64,000 nucleotides of DNA from Luteolibacter luteus (lineage in GTDB: Bacteria > Verrucomicrobiota > Verrucomicrobiia > Verrucomicrobiales > Akkermansiaceae). The notes below the pieces were generated by a model. It saw nothing but the letters and a program-made list of their open reading frames with translations. It did no database searches and was not told where the DNA came from. The stretch is taken from the NCBI RefSeq assembly GCF_012913485.1, contig NZ_CP051774.1, forward strand, positions 4,898,001-4,962,000, read 5' to 3'. Made by a program: the position numbers and the translations under genes. The stretch's first letter is position 1; the number at the start of each line of letters is the position of its first letter. Positions 52,566 through 60,741 of the stretch are shown piece after piece.

Positions 52566-53468
52566 TCAGGATCCCGCGTCTGCTTTCTCCTTCGCGATCT
52601 TGTCCAAGATGCCGTTGACAAAGCGTCCGGAATCCGTGGTGCCAAAGCGCTTGGCGAGTTCGATCGCTTCATTGATCGCCACTGGTGCGGGGACCTCCGG
52701 ATCGTGGAGAATTTCCCAAGTAGCGAGACGAAGGATCGCTCGGTCGACGGGATCGATACGCTCAGGAGCGAAATTCTCAACCACCGCTGCAAGACGCTGG
52801 TCGATGGACTCGCGTTCGCGGCGCACGGCATTGGCCATGGAGTCGGTTTCGCGGCGCAGGGAGGCGAGCGCTTCCTTGCTTTCGCGAAGCTTTGCCAAGT
52901 CTACCTGATCGGGAAAACGTTCCGGCTCCTCAACCATGCGGACGCGCTCGGAAATCCGGTCAAGACGGCGGATCGCTCCGGCGACTGGGTCCATCTGCGC
53001 CCTAAGGCCGGGGATGTCTTCCAAGGCTTGGAGGAAGCGCTTCCGGGCCAGGATCAGATCCTTGTCATTCCGGAAGAAGGCCGAGAGTGCAGGTTCGAAA
53101 CGTTCGCTGAAGGCGTCGTCATCACTGTCGCGCGGAATGCGCGAGAGTTCGATCATGCCGGCGCTCCACTTGTTTTCGAGATCCGAAACTTGCTGCAGGT
53201 CCTTCGCCGTGCGCTCCAGATCCGGACGCGCGCGCAGGGTGGCCATGGCGACAGGGAGGCGATCCTGAAATTCCTTCAGCCGGGCTTCACGGCCGAGACT
53301 CAGGTGATGCAGGGTCTTCCATGTCGCCTGGAGAAGGGCGCGGCGATCCGACTCCGTGACAAATTGCCAGAAGGGTTCGCGGATGGAGGAGGGATCGGCC
53401 CCTCCTTCGAGATCGGCACAGTAAAGGAACTGCACCACCGCCTCGCGGATTTGTCGGCGACTAGGCAT
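52566..53468 (-). CDS. nusB: NusB transcription antitermination factor with large insertion
   Basis: The 300-residue protein is about twice the usual 140. The N-terminus [20 protein letters not shown] and C-terminus ([54 protein letters not shown]) are typical NusB. Between about residues 60 and 215 lies a charged helical insert ([17 protein letters not shown]-like stretches, [19 protein letters not shown]). NusB binds boxA RNA and NusE. The start overlaps ribH by 8 bases, the usual ribH-nusB order. Confidence 0.9.
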   Translation of the reverse strand: MPSRRQIREAVVQFLYCADLEGGADPSSIREPFWQFVTESDRRALLQATWKTLHHLSLGREARLKEFQDRLPVAMATLRARPDLERTAKDLQQVSDLENKWSAGMIELSRIPRDSDDDAFSERFEPALSAFFRNDKDLILARKRFLQALEDIPGLRAQMDPVAGAIRRLDRISERVRMVEEPERFPDQVDLAKLRESKEALASLRRETDSMANAVRRERESIDQRLAAVVENFAPERIDPVDRAILRLATWEILHDPEVPAPVAINEAIELAKRFGTTDSGRFVNGILDKIAKEKADAGS

Positions 53469-53970
53469 TGCGGGAAATCACGCGGGGCATGGAACGCTCG
53501 ATCTCGCTGAAGATATCGACCATCGAGGCGGCGACGCGGGCCGCTTCACGGCCGCGGTTGAGATTGGATCCGATGCAGCGGGCGTAGGCCTGCTTTTCAT
53601 CTTCCACCAGCAGAACCTCATGGATCACGGGCACCTTGTGTTTGATGGCCAGTTCTTGGAGGGAAAGGGTCACGGAATTCGCGATCAGATCTGCGTGTGA
53701 GGTCGCACCCTTGAGAATCACCCCCAAGGCGATCACGCAGGCTGGCGGGCTTTCGCCGCGGTCGAGGACGTTTGCGACGGTCACCGGAATTTCGAAGGCA
53801 CCGGGCACACGGATGATGTCCACCCGGGTCTGGGGCATCAGCTCGCTCAGCTCGGCGACGGTGTTCTCCACCAGCGCATCGGCGAATTGCTCGTTGTATT
53901 TGCCCGCCACGATGCAAACGCGCATCCGCGGGCCGATGATTCTTGGTTTGGGCGGCAACGCCGAAGACAT
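53461..53970 (-). CDS. ribH: 6,7-Dimethyl-8-ribityllumazine synthase
   Basis: The 169-residue enzyme (ATG 53970, [20 protein letters not shown]) joins a ribityl-pyrimidine with a butanone phosphate in riboflavin synthesis. Family stretches are [17 protein letters not shown]-like [34 protein letters not shown] and [21 protein letters not shown] longer upstream reading to 54054 is rejected because it has no conserved residues. The end overlaps the nusB start by 8 bases. Confidence 0.95.
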   Translation of the reverse strand: MSSALPPKPRIIGPRMRVCIVAGKYNEQFADALVENTVAELSELMPQTRVDIIRVPGAFEIPVTVANVLDRGESPPACVIALGVILKGATSHADLIANSVTLSLQELAIKHKVPVIHEVLLVEDEKQAYARCIGSNLNRGREAARVAASMVDIFSEIERSMPRVISRNA

Positions 53971-54029
53971 GGCCGGGGTATGGCGGCAGCTTGCGGAAAA
54001 GTCAACGGGGGGAATCTCCGGGAAAGTGG

Positions 54030-54098
54030 CAAGTAGCGGGTAGCGAGGAGCCAAGGTGAAAGAGACCCGCTTCCTGCTCCTTGCTGCTCGCTACTCAA
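54030..54098. repeat. Heptad-repeat inverted repeat (possible mobile or REP-like element)
   Basis: The plus strand reads CAAGTAG CGGGTAG CGAGGAG and then CCAAGG (54030-54056). The minus strand from 54098 reads TTGAGTAG CGAGCAG CAAGGAG CAGGAAG. Both have a 7-base period and face each other across a short spacer (54057-54064). The arms pair at 15 of 16 positions with one bulge. On the minus strand the yicC stop TAG is inside the first heptads, so the element supplies that stop. Confidence 0.6.
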
Positions 54099-54966
54099 CG
54101 TTTTGCACCTGCTCGCGGATTTTCTCGAGTTCGGTCTTTGCCTCCACCACGTGCTGGGCGATTCCGGCGTCGGATGCTTTCGAGCCGATCGTGTTGAATT
54201 CCCGGTGGATCTCTTGGCAGAGGAAATCGAGGGGGCGGCCCGCGGGTTCACTTCCGGCCATGTATTCGCGGAATTTCCGGAAATGGGAGTCCAGTCGGGT
54301 GATCTCCTCGGAAACATCGGAACGGTCGGCGAAAATCACCAGCTCCCGGAGGACCCGCTCATCCTGCAGTTCCAGCTCCAAGCCGGCATCGCGGAGGCGT
54401 TTCGTCAGCAGTTCCCGGTAGCGTTCCGGGCGGGCGGGGGCCAGTTCGGCGATCGAAATGGCGGTTTTCTCCAGAAGGTCGAGGCGGGTGGAAAGGTCCT
54501 TGGCGAGGTCTTCGCCCTCGGCTGCACGCATCGCCAGGACCTGCTCGATCGCGACCTCCAGGGCCGGCTCGATGGCCGTCCAAGCCGCGTCGGCGGAAAC
54601 CCCGCCTTCTTCGATCCGGATGATCCCTGAGGTGCGGAGGAAATCCGCGGCCTCTGGAAGGACATTCCGGCCGGTATGTTCGGAAATGGCGTCAAATGCG
54701 GATTCCAAGGCATCCACTAGGCGGAGATCGACACTGACCGGGGCGGTGGAACCGCTCGCACGCTCAAATTGAATGGTTACCTGGATCCGGCCACGGGAAA
54801 TCGTGTTCAGCACCGCGCGGCGAATCTTCGGTTCCAGCTCGGTAAACTCCCGGGCGGATTGAACCACCACTTCCGCTTGCTTGCGGTTCACACAGGCGAT
54901 CTCGACTGTCGCCGTCCCTTCATCCGCCGTGGCCGAGCCCCGGCCGAATCCCGTCATGGAATGCAT
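54091..54966 (-). CDS. YicC-family endoribonuclease
   Basis: The 291-residue protein has MTGFGRGSATADEGTATVEI at the start and the family C-terminus GRPLDFLCQEIHREFNTIGS with KASDAGIAQHVVEAKTELEK. The latter acidic/His-Arg part holds the catalytic residues of YicC/RnC1. The ATG may be the third codon (MTGFG) rather than MHSM. The stop TAG lies inside a heptad repeat. It is 79 bases downstream of tatC and 121 bases upstream of ribH. Confidence 0.93.
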   Translation of the reverse strand: MHSMTGFGRGSATADEGTATVEIACVNRKQAEVVVQSAREFTELEPKIRRAVLNTISRGRIQVTIQFERASGSTAPVSVDLRLVDALESAFDAISEHTGRNVLPEAADFLRTSGIIRIEEGGVSADAAWTAIEPALEVAIEQVLAMRAAEGEDLAKDLSTRLDLLEKTAISIAELAPARPERYRELLTKRLRDAGLELELQDERVLRELVIFADRSDVSEEITRLDSHFRKFREYMAGSEPAGRPLDFLCQEIHREFNTIGSKASDAGIAQHVVEAKTELEKIREQVQNVE

Positions 54967-55045
54967 GCGGCGGAGGCTGGCGGGCGGGGCGGGAACTGAG
55001 AAGAAAAATGGCGAGCAGTGCCTCCGCCTTTGGGAGGATCTCCTA

Positions 55046-56350
55046 TCAAATGTCCGACATCCGGCGCTTTTCCTCGTCCGGGATGCTCTGGGGAGGCTCC
55101 TCGTCCTCCGACTTGGCCTCGGCCTTGGCTTCCTCCCCGGCCTTCCAGCCTTCTTCTGAAGAGGAAGGATCCCACGGGTCGCTACGGTCCTCTTCCTCGT
55201 GTTTGGTGTCCTTCTCGTCGCTGTCGGTGAGCAGGCGCTCCATCCGTTGCCGCTCCTCTTCTGCCTCGGCCTTCTCCTGCTTTTTCGCGTCGAAGTAGGC
55301 CAGCCAGATGCACAGCTCGTAGAGCACGATCATCGGCCCGGCCATCAGGCAAAGGGTAAAGGCGTCCGGCGTGGGAGTGATGATAGCGGCCACGACCGTG
55401 ATCGCCAGGATCGCGTAGGCGCGGGTGCGGCGCATCGCCTCGTGGGTCAGCAAGCCGATCTTCACGAAGACCATCACAACCACCGGCAGCTCGAAGGAGA
55501 GGCCGAACAGTAGGGTGAATTGGGTCGCAAAGGTAATGTATTCCCCGATCCGCCAGTCATTGGAGACACCCAGCTTCGAGCTCCACTCGAAGAAGAAGGT
55601 CAGCGCCCGGGGAAGGACGAAATAATAGGCGAAAAAGACCCCGAAAAGGAAAAGCCCGAAGCCGATGACCAAGGCTGGCCACATGACCTTTTGCTCGTGC
55701 TGGTGCAGCCCCGGCAGGACGAACTGCAGGATGAAGAGCAGCAGAAGGGGAAACGAAACCACGATGCCGGCGAAGAACGCGAGCTTCATGGAAAGCATGA
55801 AGGTCTCTGTCGGCTTCAGCGCCGACATGAGCTGCAGGTTGCCGCGCACGTCGATCTCGGGGCTGGCGCCCTTTTCAAGTAGTCCGAGCGTGGTGCTCCG
55901 GACCGCAGGATCGGTTTGAACGCGCTCGAGGAAGCCTGCGTGCTTTTCCTTCGGCAGGACGGCGATGGCACGCAGCAAACGCACCAGTTCGACGCGGCCC
56001 AAGGTATCGGCATCGAACTCCTTCAGGAGGGTCTCACCGCGCTCCGGCCCCAAGGTGGAGGCGGCACGTTCGATTTTCTTGGCTTCCTCCCAGTTGTCGG
56101 GAGTGAGCTTCGGGCCGGATTCCACGGAAAGCTGGTTGCTCACGTGGATCAGCCGGACTTCTTCGACCGGCTTCCGGAGGATTGCCATCAGGTCATCCTG
56201 GAAGGCGAAACAGACGACCATGGAGATCATCAGTGTCACCAGGCAGCGGGTGATCATCACCCTCAGGTCGTCCAGATGGTCTAGGAAAGGCTTCTCGTGT
56301 TCCGGGTTCGCCTTGTCCCGCAGTTGGAAAACCTTCGTCAGCAAAAACAT
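55046..56350 (-). CDS. tatC: TatC twin-arginine translocase with insertion and acidic C-terminal tail
   Basis: ATG 56350 (MFLLTKVFQLRDKANPEHEK) gives 434 residues, against about 250 normally. Six helices are visible: LVTLMISMVVCFAF, LSMKLAFFAGIVVSFPLLLL, ALVIGFGLFLFGVFFAYYFV and others. HLDDLRVMITR is the conserved N-terminal helix. The Glu matching the twin-Arg-contacting position is in PGLHQHEQKVMWPALV. Between helix 1 and helix 2 lies an insert at residues about 75-178 with charged helices. Residues 356-434 are an acidic tail (EDEEPPQSIPDEEKRRMSDI). Confidence 0.92.
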   Translation of the reverse strand: MFLLTKVFQLRDKANPEHEKPFLDHLDDLRVMITRCLVTLMISMVVCFAFQDDLMAILRKPVEEVRLIHVSNQLSVESGPKLTPDNWEEAKKIERAASTLGPERGETLLKEFDADTLGRVELVRLLRAIAVLPKEKHAGFLERVQTDPAVRSTTLGLLEKGASPEIDVRGNLQLMSALKPTETFMLSMKLAFFAGIVVSFPLLLLFILQFVLPGLHQHEQKVMWPALVIGFGLFLFGVFFAYYFVLPRALTFFFEWSSKLGVSNDWRIGEYITFATQFTLLFGLSFELPVVVMVFVKIGLLTHEAMRRTRAYAILAITVVAAIITPTPDAFTLCLMAGPMIVLYELCIWLAYFDAKKQEKAEAEEERQRMERLLTDSDEKDTKHEEEDRSDPWDPSSSEEGWKAGEEAKAEAKSEDEEPPQSIPDEEKRRMSDI

Positions 56351-56526
56351 CTCAGGTCGCGGCGGATTCAAGGGGGAGACTGCCGCTCCTGCAAGGAGGA
56401 TGACATGGGAAATGGGATGATTTCCCAGTTAATCGTTTCCCCGTGGAATTATGGAAAAAACTTCCAAGAAAGTTCCGGTTGCCGTGTCTTTTTCCATGAA
56501 AGCCATGAGTCCGCGTCCTCACCCGC

Positions 56527-57093
56527 ATGGAAATCGCCGCAGCACCAGCCGTGATTGAAGTCCCGCAGGTGCTGCCTTCCGCCCCGACAACCGAGGAGAA
56601 ACCCACTCTCCGACAGGTCTTCGAGGCGGAAGAGAGCCCCCTGCTGCGCTTCGCCCACGGCCTGACCGGCCGTCGGGAAACTGCGGAAGACCTCGTCCAA
56701 GAGGCCTTCCTCCGGCTCCACGCGCATTGGGAGGAGGTCGCCCACCCGAAAGCATGGCTCTACCGCTCTGTCCGAAATCTCGCCCTCAATCATCTCCGCG
56801 ATCACAAACGGGAGTCCGGGGACGAGGTGCCGGACGCGGCGGACGACTCCCGTGGCCCCGACGGGCATCTGGCCCGGCTCGAAGCTGCAGGAGCCGTCCG
56901 CCTCCTCCTGGCCGAACTCCGCGAGGACGACCGGACGCTCATCGAGCTGAAATACAACGAGAACCTCAAATACGACCAGATCAGCCAGCGCACCGGCCTC
57001 AGCGTCGGGAACGTGGGCTACAAGCTCCACCACCTCCTCAAATCCTTGGGCGAAAGCCTGAGGCGGATGGGGATCGATAGCCCGGAAGGGTAG
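56527..57093 (+). CDS. ECF-type RNA polymerase sigma factor
   Basis: The 188-residue sigma factor has region 2 (EESPLLRFAHGLTGRRETAE, DLVQEAFLRLHAHWEEVAH) and region 4 (DDRTLIELKYNENLKYDQIS, QRTGLSVGNVGYKLHHLLKS). The long acidic N-terminus may be a regulatory extension. It is 57 bases upstream of a gene whose N-terminus looks like an anti-sigma factor, so the two form a cognate pair. It is divergent from tatC across 176 bases. Confidence 0.92.
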   Translation: MEIAAAPAVIEVPQVLPSAPTTEEKPTLRQVFEAEESPLLRFAHGLTGRRETAEDLVQEAFLRLHAHWEEVAHPKAWLYRSVRNLALNHLRDHKRESGDEVPDAADDSRGPDGHLARLEAAGAVRLLLAELREDDRTLIELKYNENLKYDQISQRTGLSVGNVGYKLHHLLKSLGESLRRMGIDSPEG

Positions 57094-57150
57094 TCTTCCT
57101 CACCCTGCTCATCGATTCTTCTCCTTTTATCTCCTATCTCGACCTTCTCC

Positions 57151-60100
57151 ATGAACGACGAATCCGACAAACCTCTGAGCCCCCCGGGCGATGACGCGCT
57201 GGAAGCGCGGATCGTGGCCTGGGTGCTCGGGGAGGCCTCCTCCTTCGAGGCGGCAGAGTTGGAAAAACTTTGCGCGGCCGATCCGGCCCTCCGCCGCTTC
57301 GAGCAGCGGATCCGTGACCTGCACGGCTTGATCGGGGAGGATGTGAAAGCGGGCACGGACCGGGATTGGCGCCTGCCTGAGGCGAAGCGTGCGAAGGTCA
57401 CGGATTTGTTAGGGACGGATATCGTCCGGCTGGTGCCGGCGAAGTCGGCCGACCGCTATTTCAGGCGCCGCATCCTTTTGGCTGCTGCGGCCTGTTTGAT
57501 GATCTCGGTCGTCGCCTATTCGACCTTCGGGACGAAGAACCAAAAACCGGAAGCTTCGCTCGCCCTTCAAGTTTCATCGAATGCCCCATCGGATCGTGTG
57601 GAACCGTTACGGAAGTCCGACGTGGCCAAGGAAGAGGCTGGTGCAGTCGCTGACGAAGGGGCACTTGCACTCAATGATGCCGCCTCTGCGGTTCGCGGCA
57701 TCCAGCCAATGACCCGCGCAGCCGGTCCAGCGAAACCGGCGAGCCTTCCTTCCCAGGAGCAGTCGCAGATTTTGGCCAAGGCGAAGAAGTCTTTGAGTGG
57801 CGGAGTAGGTGGGGCTGGCGGAGTGGCGGGAGCCGACTCTTTCGCGGGCGCTGCACCCGCGGAAGCGGATAGTCTTGCGAGCAATACCGAACTCTCCCGA
57901 GGACAAGAGACCTTCGGGCGCAATCTGCGAGGAATGGCGGATGACTCCGGGAACGCGCCGATGAATACGGATCTCGCCGCAGTGGCCGAAGGGCCGGCGG
58001 CGATGCCCGAAGCAGAATCGGCTCCGGCGGATGTCCGGCTTAAAGAACTGGCGGATCTCGACCAGGAACGGACCGCTTCCGCTCCGGTTTCCCCGGCGGT
58101 TCCAGCGGTGACGCCGATGGCGCCGGGCATGGCAGCAGGGAAGGATGTCGAATCAGACCGCACTGCCGGGCAGACGGACCCTCAATTGGGGCTCAATTTT
58201 CTCTCTTCGAGTGATACCACCGGAGCGCCTGCCGATTTTTTCGATCTTCGGCGGATGGGAGAGGTTGAAGAAGGTCTGAAAGTTGCGCCGCAGCCGGGAA
58301 TGCGGCTTGGCGGATATTTGTCTTACGATTCTGCGGAGCCTCCAACTTCACCGTTTTCGATGGATTCCGAGGCCTTGGATCGCTTGGCCAGGAACGCTCC
58401 GGGAATGGATGCTCCTTCTGATGCGCCGATCCCTCCAACTGGAGGGACAGCATTCGAATCAAGAGAGACCCCATCAGTAACGCCGATACCCGCTGAGCAA
58501 CCGGTGGGCGAAGTAACGCGTTCCTTGGAAGGTACTGAAGAACTCCGGAAGAGGGGCAAATACGGAGAGATCAGGCAGATTGCCGACGCAGCCCTCGCGG
58601 CTGATCCAAATAACGCCGAAGCGAAACGCCTCAAGGAATCGCTCGGTGATCCCATCGCGACGAATCCGGAACTGAGCTATCAAACCGAAGAGCAGAAGGA
58701 TAAGACCCGTCGCTCACTCTATACCGCTGAGGGATTCTACAATCTCGGCAAATACGATGAGGCGACCCGAGCCTACGAAGACGTCCTTCGGGTTGATCCT
58801 TTCAATAAGGCGGCGCGCCGTGGAATGGAGCGAGCCACCGTTGCTAAGTCCGACTACTATCGCGCCGCCTATGACCACACGCGGGCTGAATTGCTTGCCC
58901 AAGTGGATGAGGCTTGGGAAACCAGTGTGCCTCCGATGAAGGAGGGATCGAAGGAACTCAAGGAAAAGGCGCTGAAGGCAGAATCCGGCGCTTACAGCGG
59001 TCTTGCTCAGGAAGAAATGATCCGGCGTCAGAATGCGGTGGTCTTCTCTGACAAGATCAGGGACGAAGGGCGTCAGGCGTATGCCGATGGCAATTACCAG
59101 CTGGCGGTTGATAAATACAAAGAGGCGCTCCAGGAGCTTCCGGATGCTCCGGTGGTTAAAGACCGCAGGGACTATCTCGGTCTACTTCTCGCGGACGGGG
59201 CTAGCGCTCTAGGGGAGCAGTATGCCAAAACTGGCGACAAGGCGAAAACCCGCGAACTCGCGCTTGGAATCCTCGCCGTCGACCCGGGCAATGCCGTTGC
59301 GAAAGCACTACTTCTGGAAGAAAAGCCGAAGCCCGAGGAAAAGTCCGACGAAACCAGCGCCACCGCCCAACCCTTCTCCACTTTCTCACTGCACGTCAGC
59401 GATGCCTCCTTCAAGCTCGCGAAGGCTGCCTTGGAGCGTGGCGAACTGCCGGACCCTGCAAGCATTCGCCCTGAGGAGTTCTACAATGCCTTCGACTACG
59501 GCGACCCGGCGCCGGGCCGCGGTGAGCCCGTGGCATGCCTGCTGGAACAATGTGCGAATCCGATCACTCCCCAACGGAATCTGGTGCGCATCGCGGTCCG
59601 GGCTGGTTCCGCAGGGCGTGGTCAGTCCACCCCGCTGAATCTTACCTTGCTGCTGGATAGCTCCGGCTCGATGGAGCGCGAGGATCGTCATCAAGGCATG
59701 ACCATGGCCGTGCGGCAGTTGGCAGGCCTTCTTAAGGAAGGGGACAGTGTTAGTGTCATCGGCTTCTCGCGGCAGCCACGCTTGCTCGTAGACCGCTTGC
59801 CTGGGGCCCGGGCCAAAGAGCTGAATGTCCTGCTTGCCCAGACGCCATCGGAAGGTGGCACGAATCTGGAGGAAGGACTGAAGCTTGCGGAAGAGCTGGC
59901 CAAGCGGCAGTTCAATGCCGCCGCGCAAAACCGTATCGTGCTCTTTACGGACGGCGCGGCGAATCTCGGCGATGCCGAGCCGGAAACCTTGCAGGCCAAG
60001 ATCGAAGCCATGCGTCAGGATGGCATCGCCTTCGACGCAGCGGGCTTCGGTACCGACGGCCTCAATGACAAGCTGCTGGAGCGCCTGACGCGAAATGGTA

Positions 60101-60660
60101 ATGGCCGCTATTACATCGTCGATCGTCCAGAGGATGCGGATGCGAACTTTGCCAAGCAACTTGCCGGGGCCTTCCGTCCCGCAGCGGAGAATGTGAAAGT
60201 GCAGGTGCGCTTCAATCCGGCGCGCGTGGGCAAATACAAGCTGATCGGCTTCGAGGAACACCGTCTTAACAAGGAGGACTTCCGCAATGATGCCGTGGAT
60301 GCCGCGGAGATGGCCGCGGAAGAAGCGGGGAATGCACTCTATCAGATCGAGCCCTTGCCCGGCGGGGAAGGCGAGATCGGAGAAGTCAGCGTGCGTTTCC
60401 GCGATGCGGCCAGCGGCCAGATGGTCGAGCGCACCTGGGCCATTCCCTACGAAGCCCAAGCGCCGGCCTTCGATCTTGCGTCTCCTTCCATCCAGCTTGC
60501 GGGTCTTTCCGCCTTTGCAGCGGAAAAGCTGCGGCAGACCCCAACTGCAGCCTCCATCGATTTCCAACAACTCGGGCCGATCTTTGCCAAGGTGAAGGCC
60601 CGCTATCCTAACAGTCAGGCCGTGTCCGATCTGGGCGCGATGATCGGGAAGCTGAAGTAA
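57151..60660 (+). CDS. Anti-sigma/TPR/von Willebrand factor A giant membrane protein
   Basis: The 1169-residue protein has an anti-sigma-like N-terminus (residues about 10-60, LEARIVAWVLGEASSFEAAE), a helix at about 107-124 (LLAAAACLMISVVAYST) and a low-complexity Ala/Gly/Pro-rich region to about 480. Residues about 480-740 contain TPR-like repeats (YTAEGFYNLGKYDEATRAYE). A VWA-associated N-part precedes the VWA domain (about 810-1000) with MIDAS LLLDSSGSMER and TDGAANLG. A DUF3520-like end follows. It would sequester the upstream sigma factor and expose the rest outside. Confidence 0.9.
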   Translation: MNDESDKPLSPPGDDALEARIVAWVLGEASSFEAAELEKLCAADPALRRFEQRIRDLHGLIGEDVKAGTDRDWRLPEAKRAKVTDLLGTDIVRLVPAKSADRYFRRRILLAAAACLMISVVAYSTFGTKNQKPEASLALQVSSNAPSDRVEPLRKSDVAKEEAGAVADEGALALNDAASAVRGIQPMTRAAGPAKPASLPSQEQSQILAKAKKSLSGGVGGAGGVAGADSFAGAAPAEADSLASNTELSRGQETFGRNLRGMADDSGNAPMNTDLAAVAEGPAAMPEAESAPADVRLKELADLDQERTASAPVSPAVPAVTPMAPGMAAGKDVESDRTAGQTDPQLGLNFLSSSDTTGAPADFFDLRRMGEVEEGLKVAPQPGMRLGGYLSYDSAEPPTSPFSMDSEALDRLARNAPGMDAPSDAPIPPTGGTAFESRETPSVTPIPAEQPVGEVTRSLEGTEELRKRGKYGEIRQIADAALAADPNNAEAKRLKESLGDPIATNPELSYQTEEQKDKTRRSLYTAEGFYNLGKYDEATRAYEDVLRVDPFNKAARRGMERATVAKSDYYRAAYDHTRAELLAQVDEAWETSVPPMKEGSKELKEKALKAESGAYSGLAQEEMIRRQNAVVFSDKIRDEGRQAYADGNYQLAVDKYKEALQELPDAPVVKDRRDYLGLLLADGASALGEQYAKTGDKAKTRELALGILAVDPGNAVAKALLLEEKPKPEEKSDETSATAQPFSTFSLHVSDASFKLAKAALERGELPDPASIRPEEFYNAFDYGDPAPGRGEPVACLLEQCANPITPQRNLVRIAVRAGSAGRGQSTPLNLTLLLDSSGSMEREDRHQGMTMAVRQLAGLLKEGDSVSVIGFSRQPRLLVDRLPGARAKELNVLLAQTPSEGGTNLEEGLKLAEELAKRQFNAAAQNRIVLFTDGAANLGDAEPETLQAKIEAMRQDGIAFDAAGFGTDGLNDKLLERLTRNGNGRYYIVDRPEDADANFAKQLAGAFRPAAENVKVQVRFNPARVGKYKLIGFEEHRLNKEDFRNDAVDAAEMAAEEAGNALYQIEPLPGGEGEIGEVSVRFRDAASGQMVERTWAIPYEAQAPAFDLASPSIQLAGLSAFAAEKLRQTPTAASIDFQQLGPIFAKVKARYPNSQAVSDLGAMIGKLK

Positions 60661-60741
60661 GCTCTCCGAATTTACCGACCCTTTACCCAACCCCGCCATG
60701 CGAACGGCGATGGTAGCTCTGTGCCCTCATCCTCCAAAGTC

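Noticed and set aside
59386-60699. Minus-strand open frame opposite the VWA gene
   Set aside because: It lies within the coding region of the VWA protein and is a GC-driven shadow.
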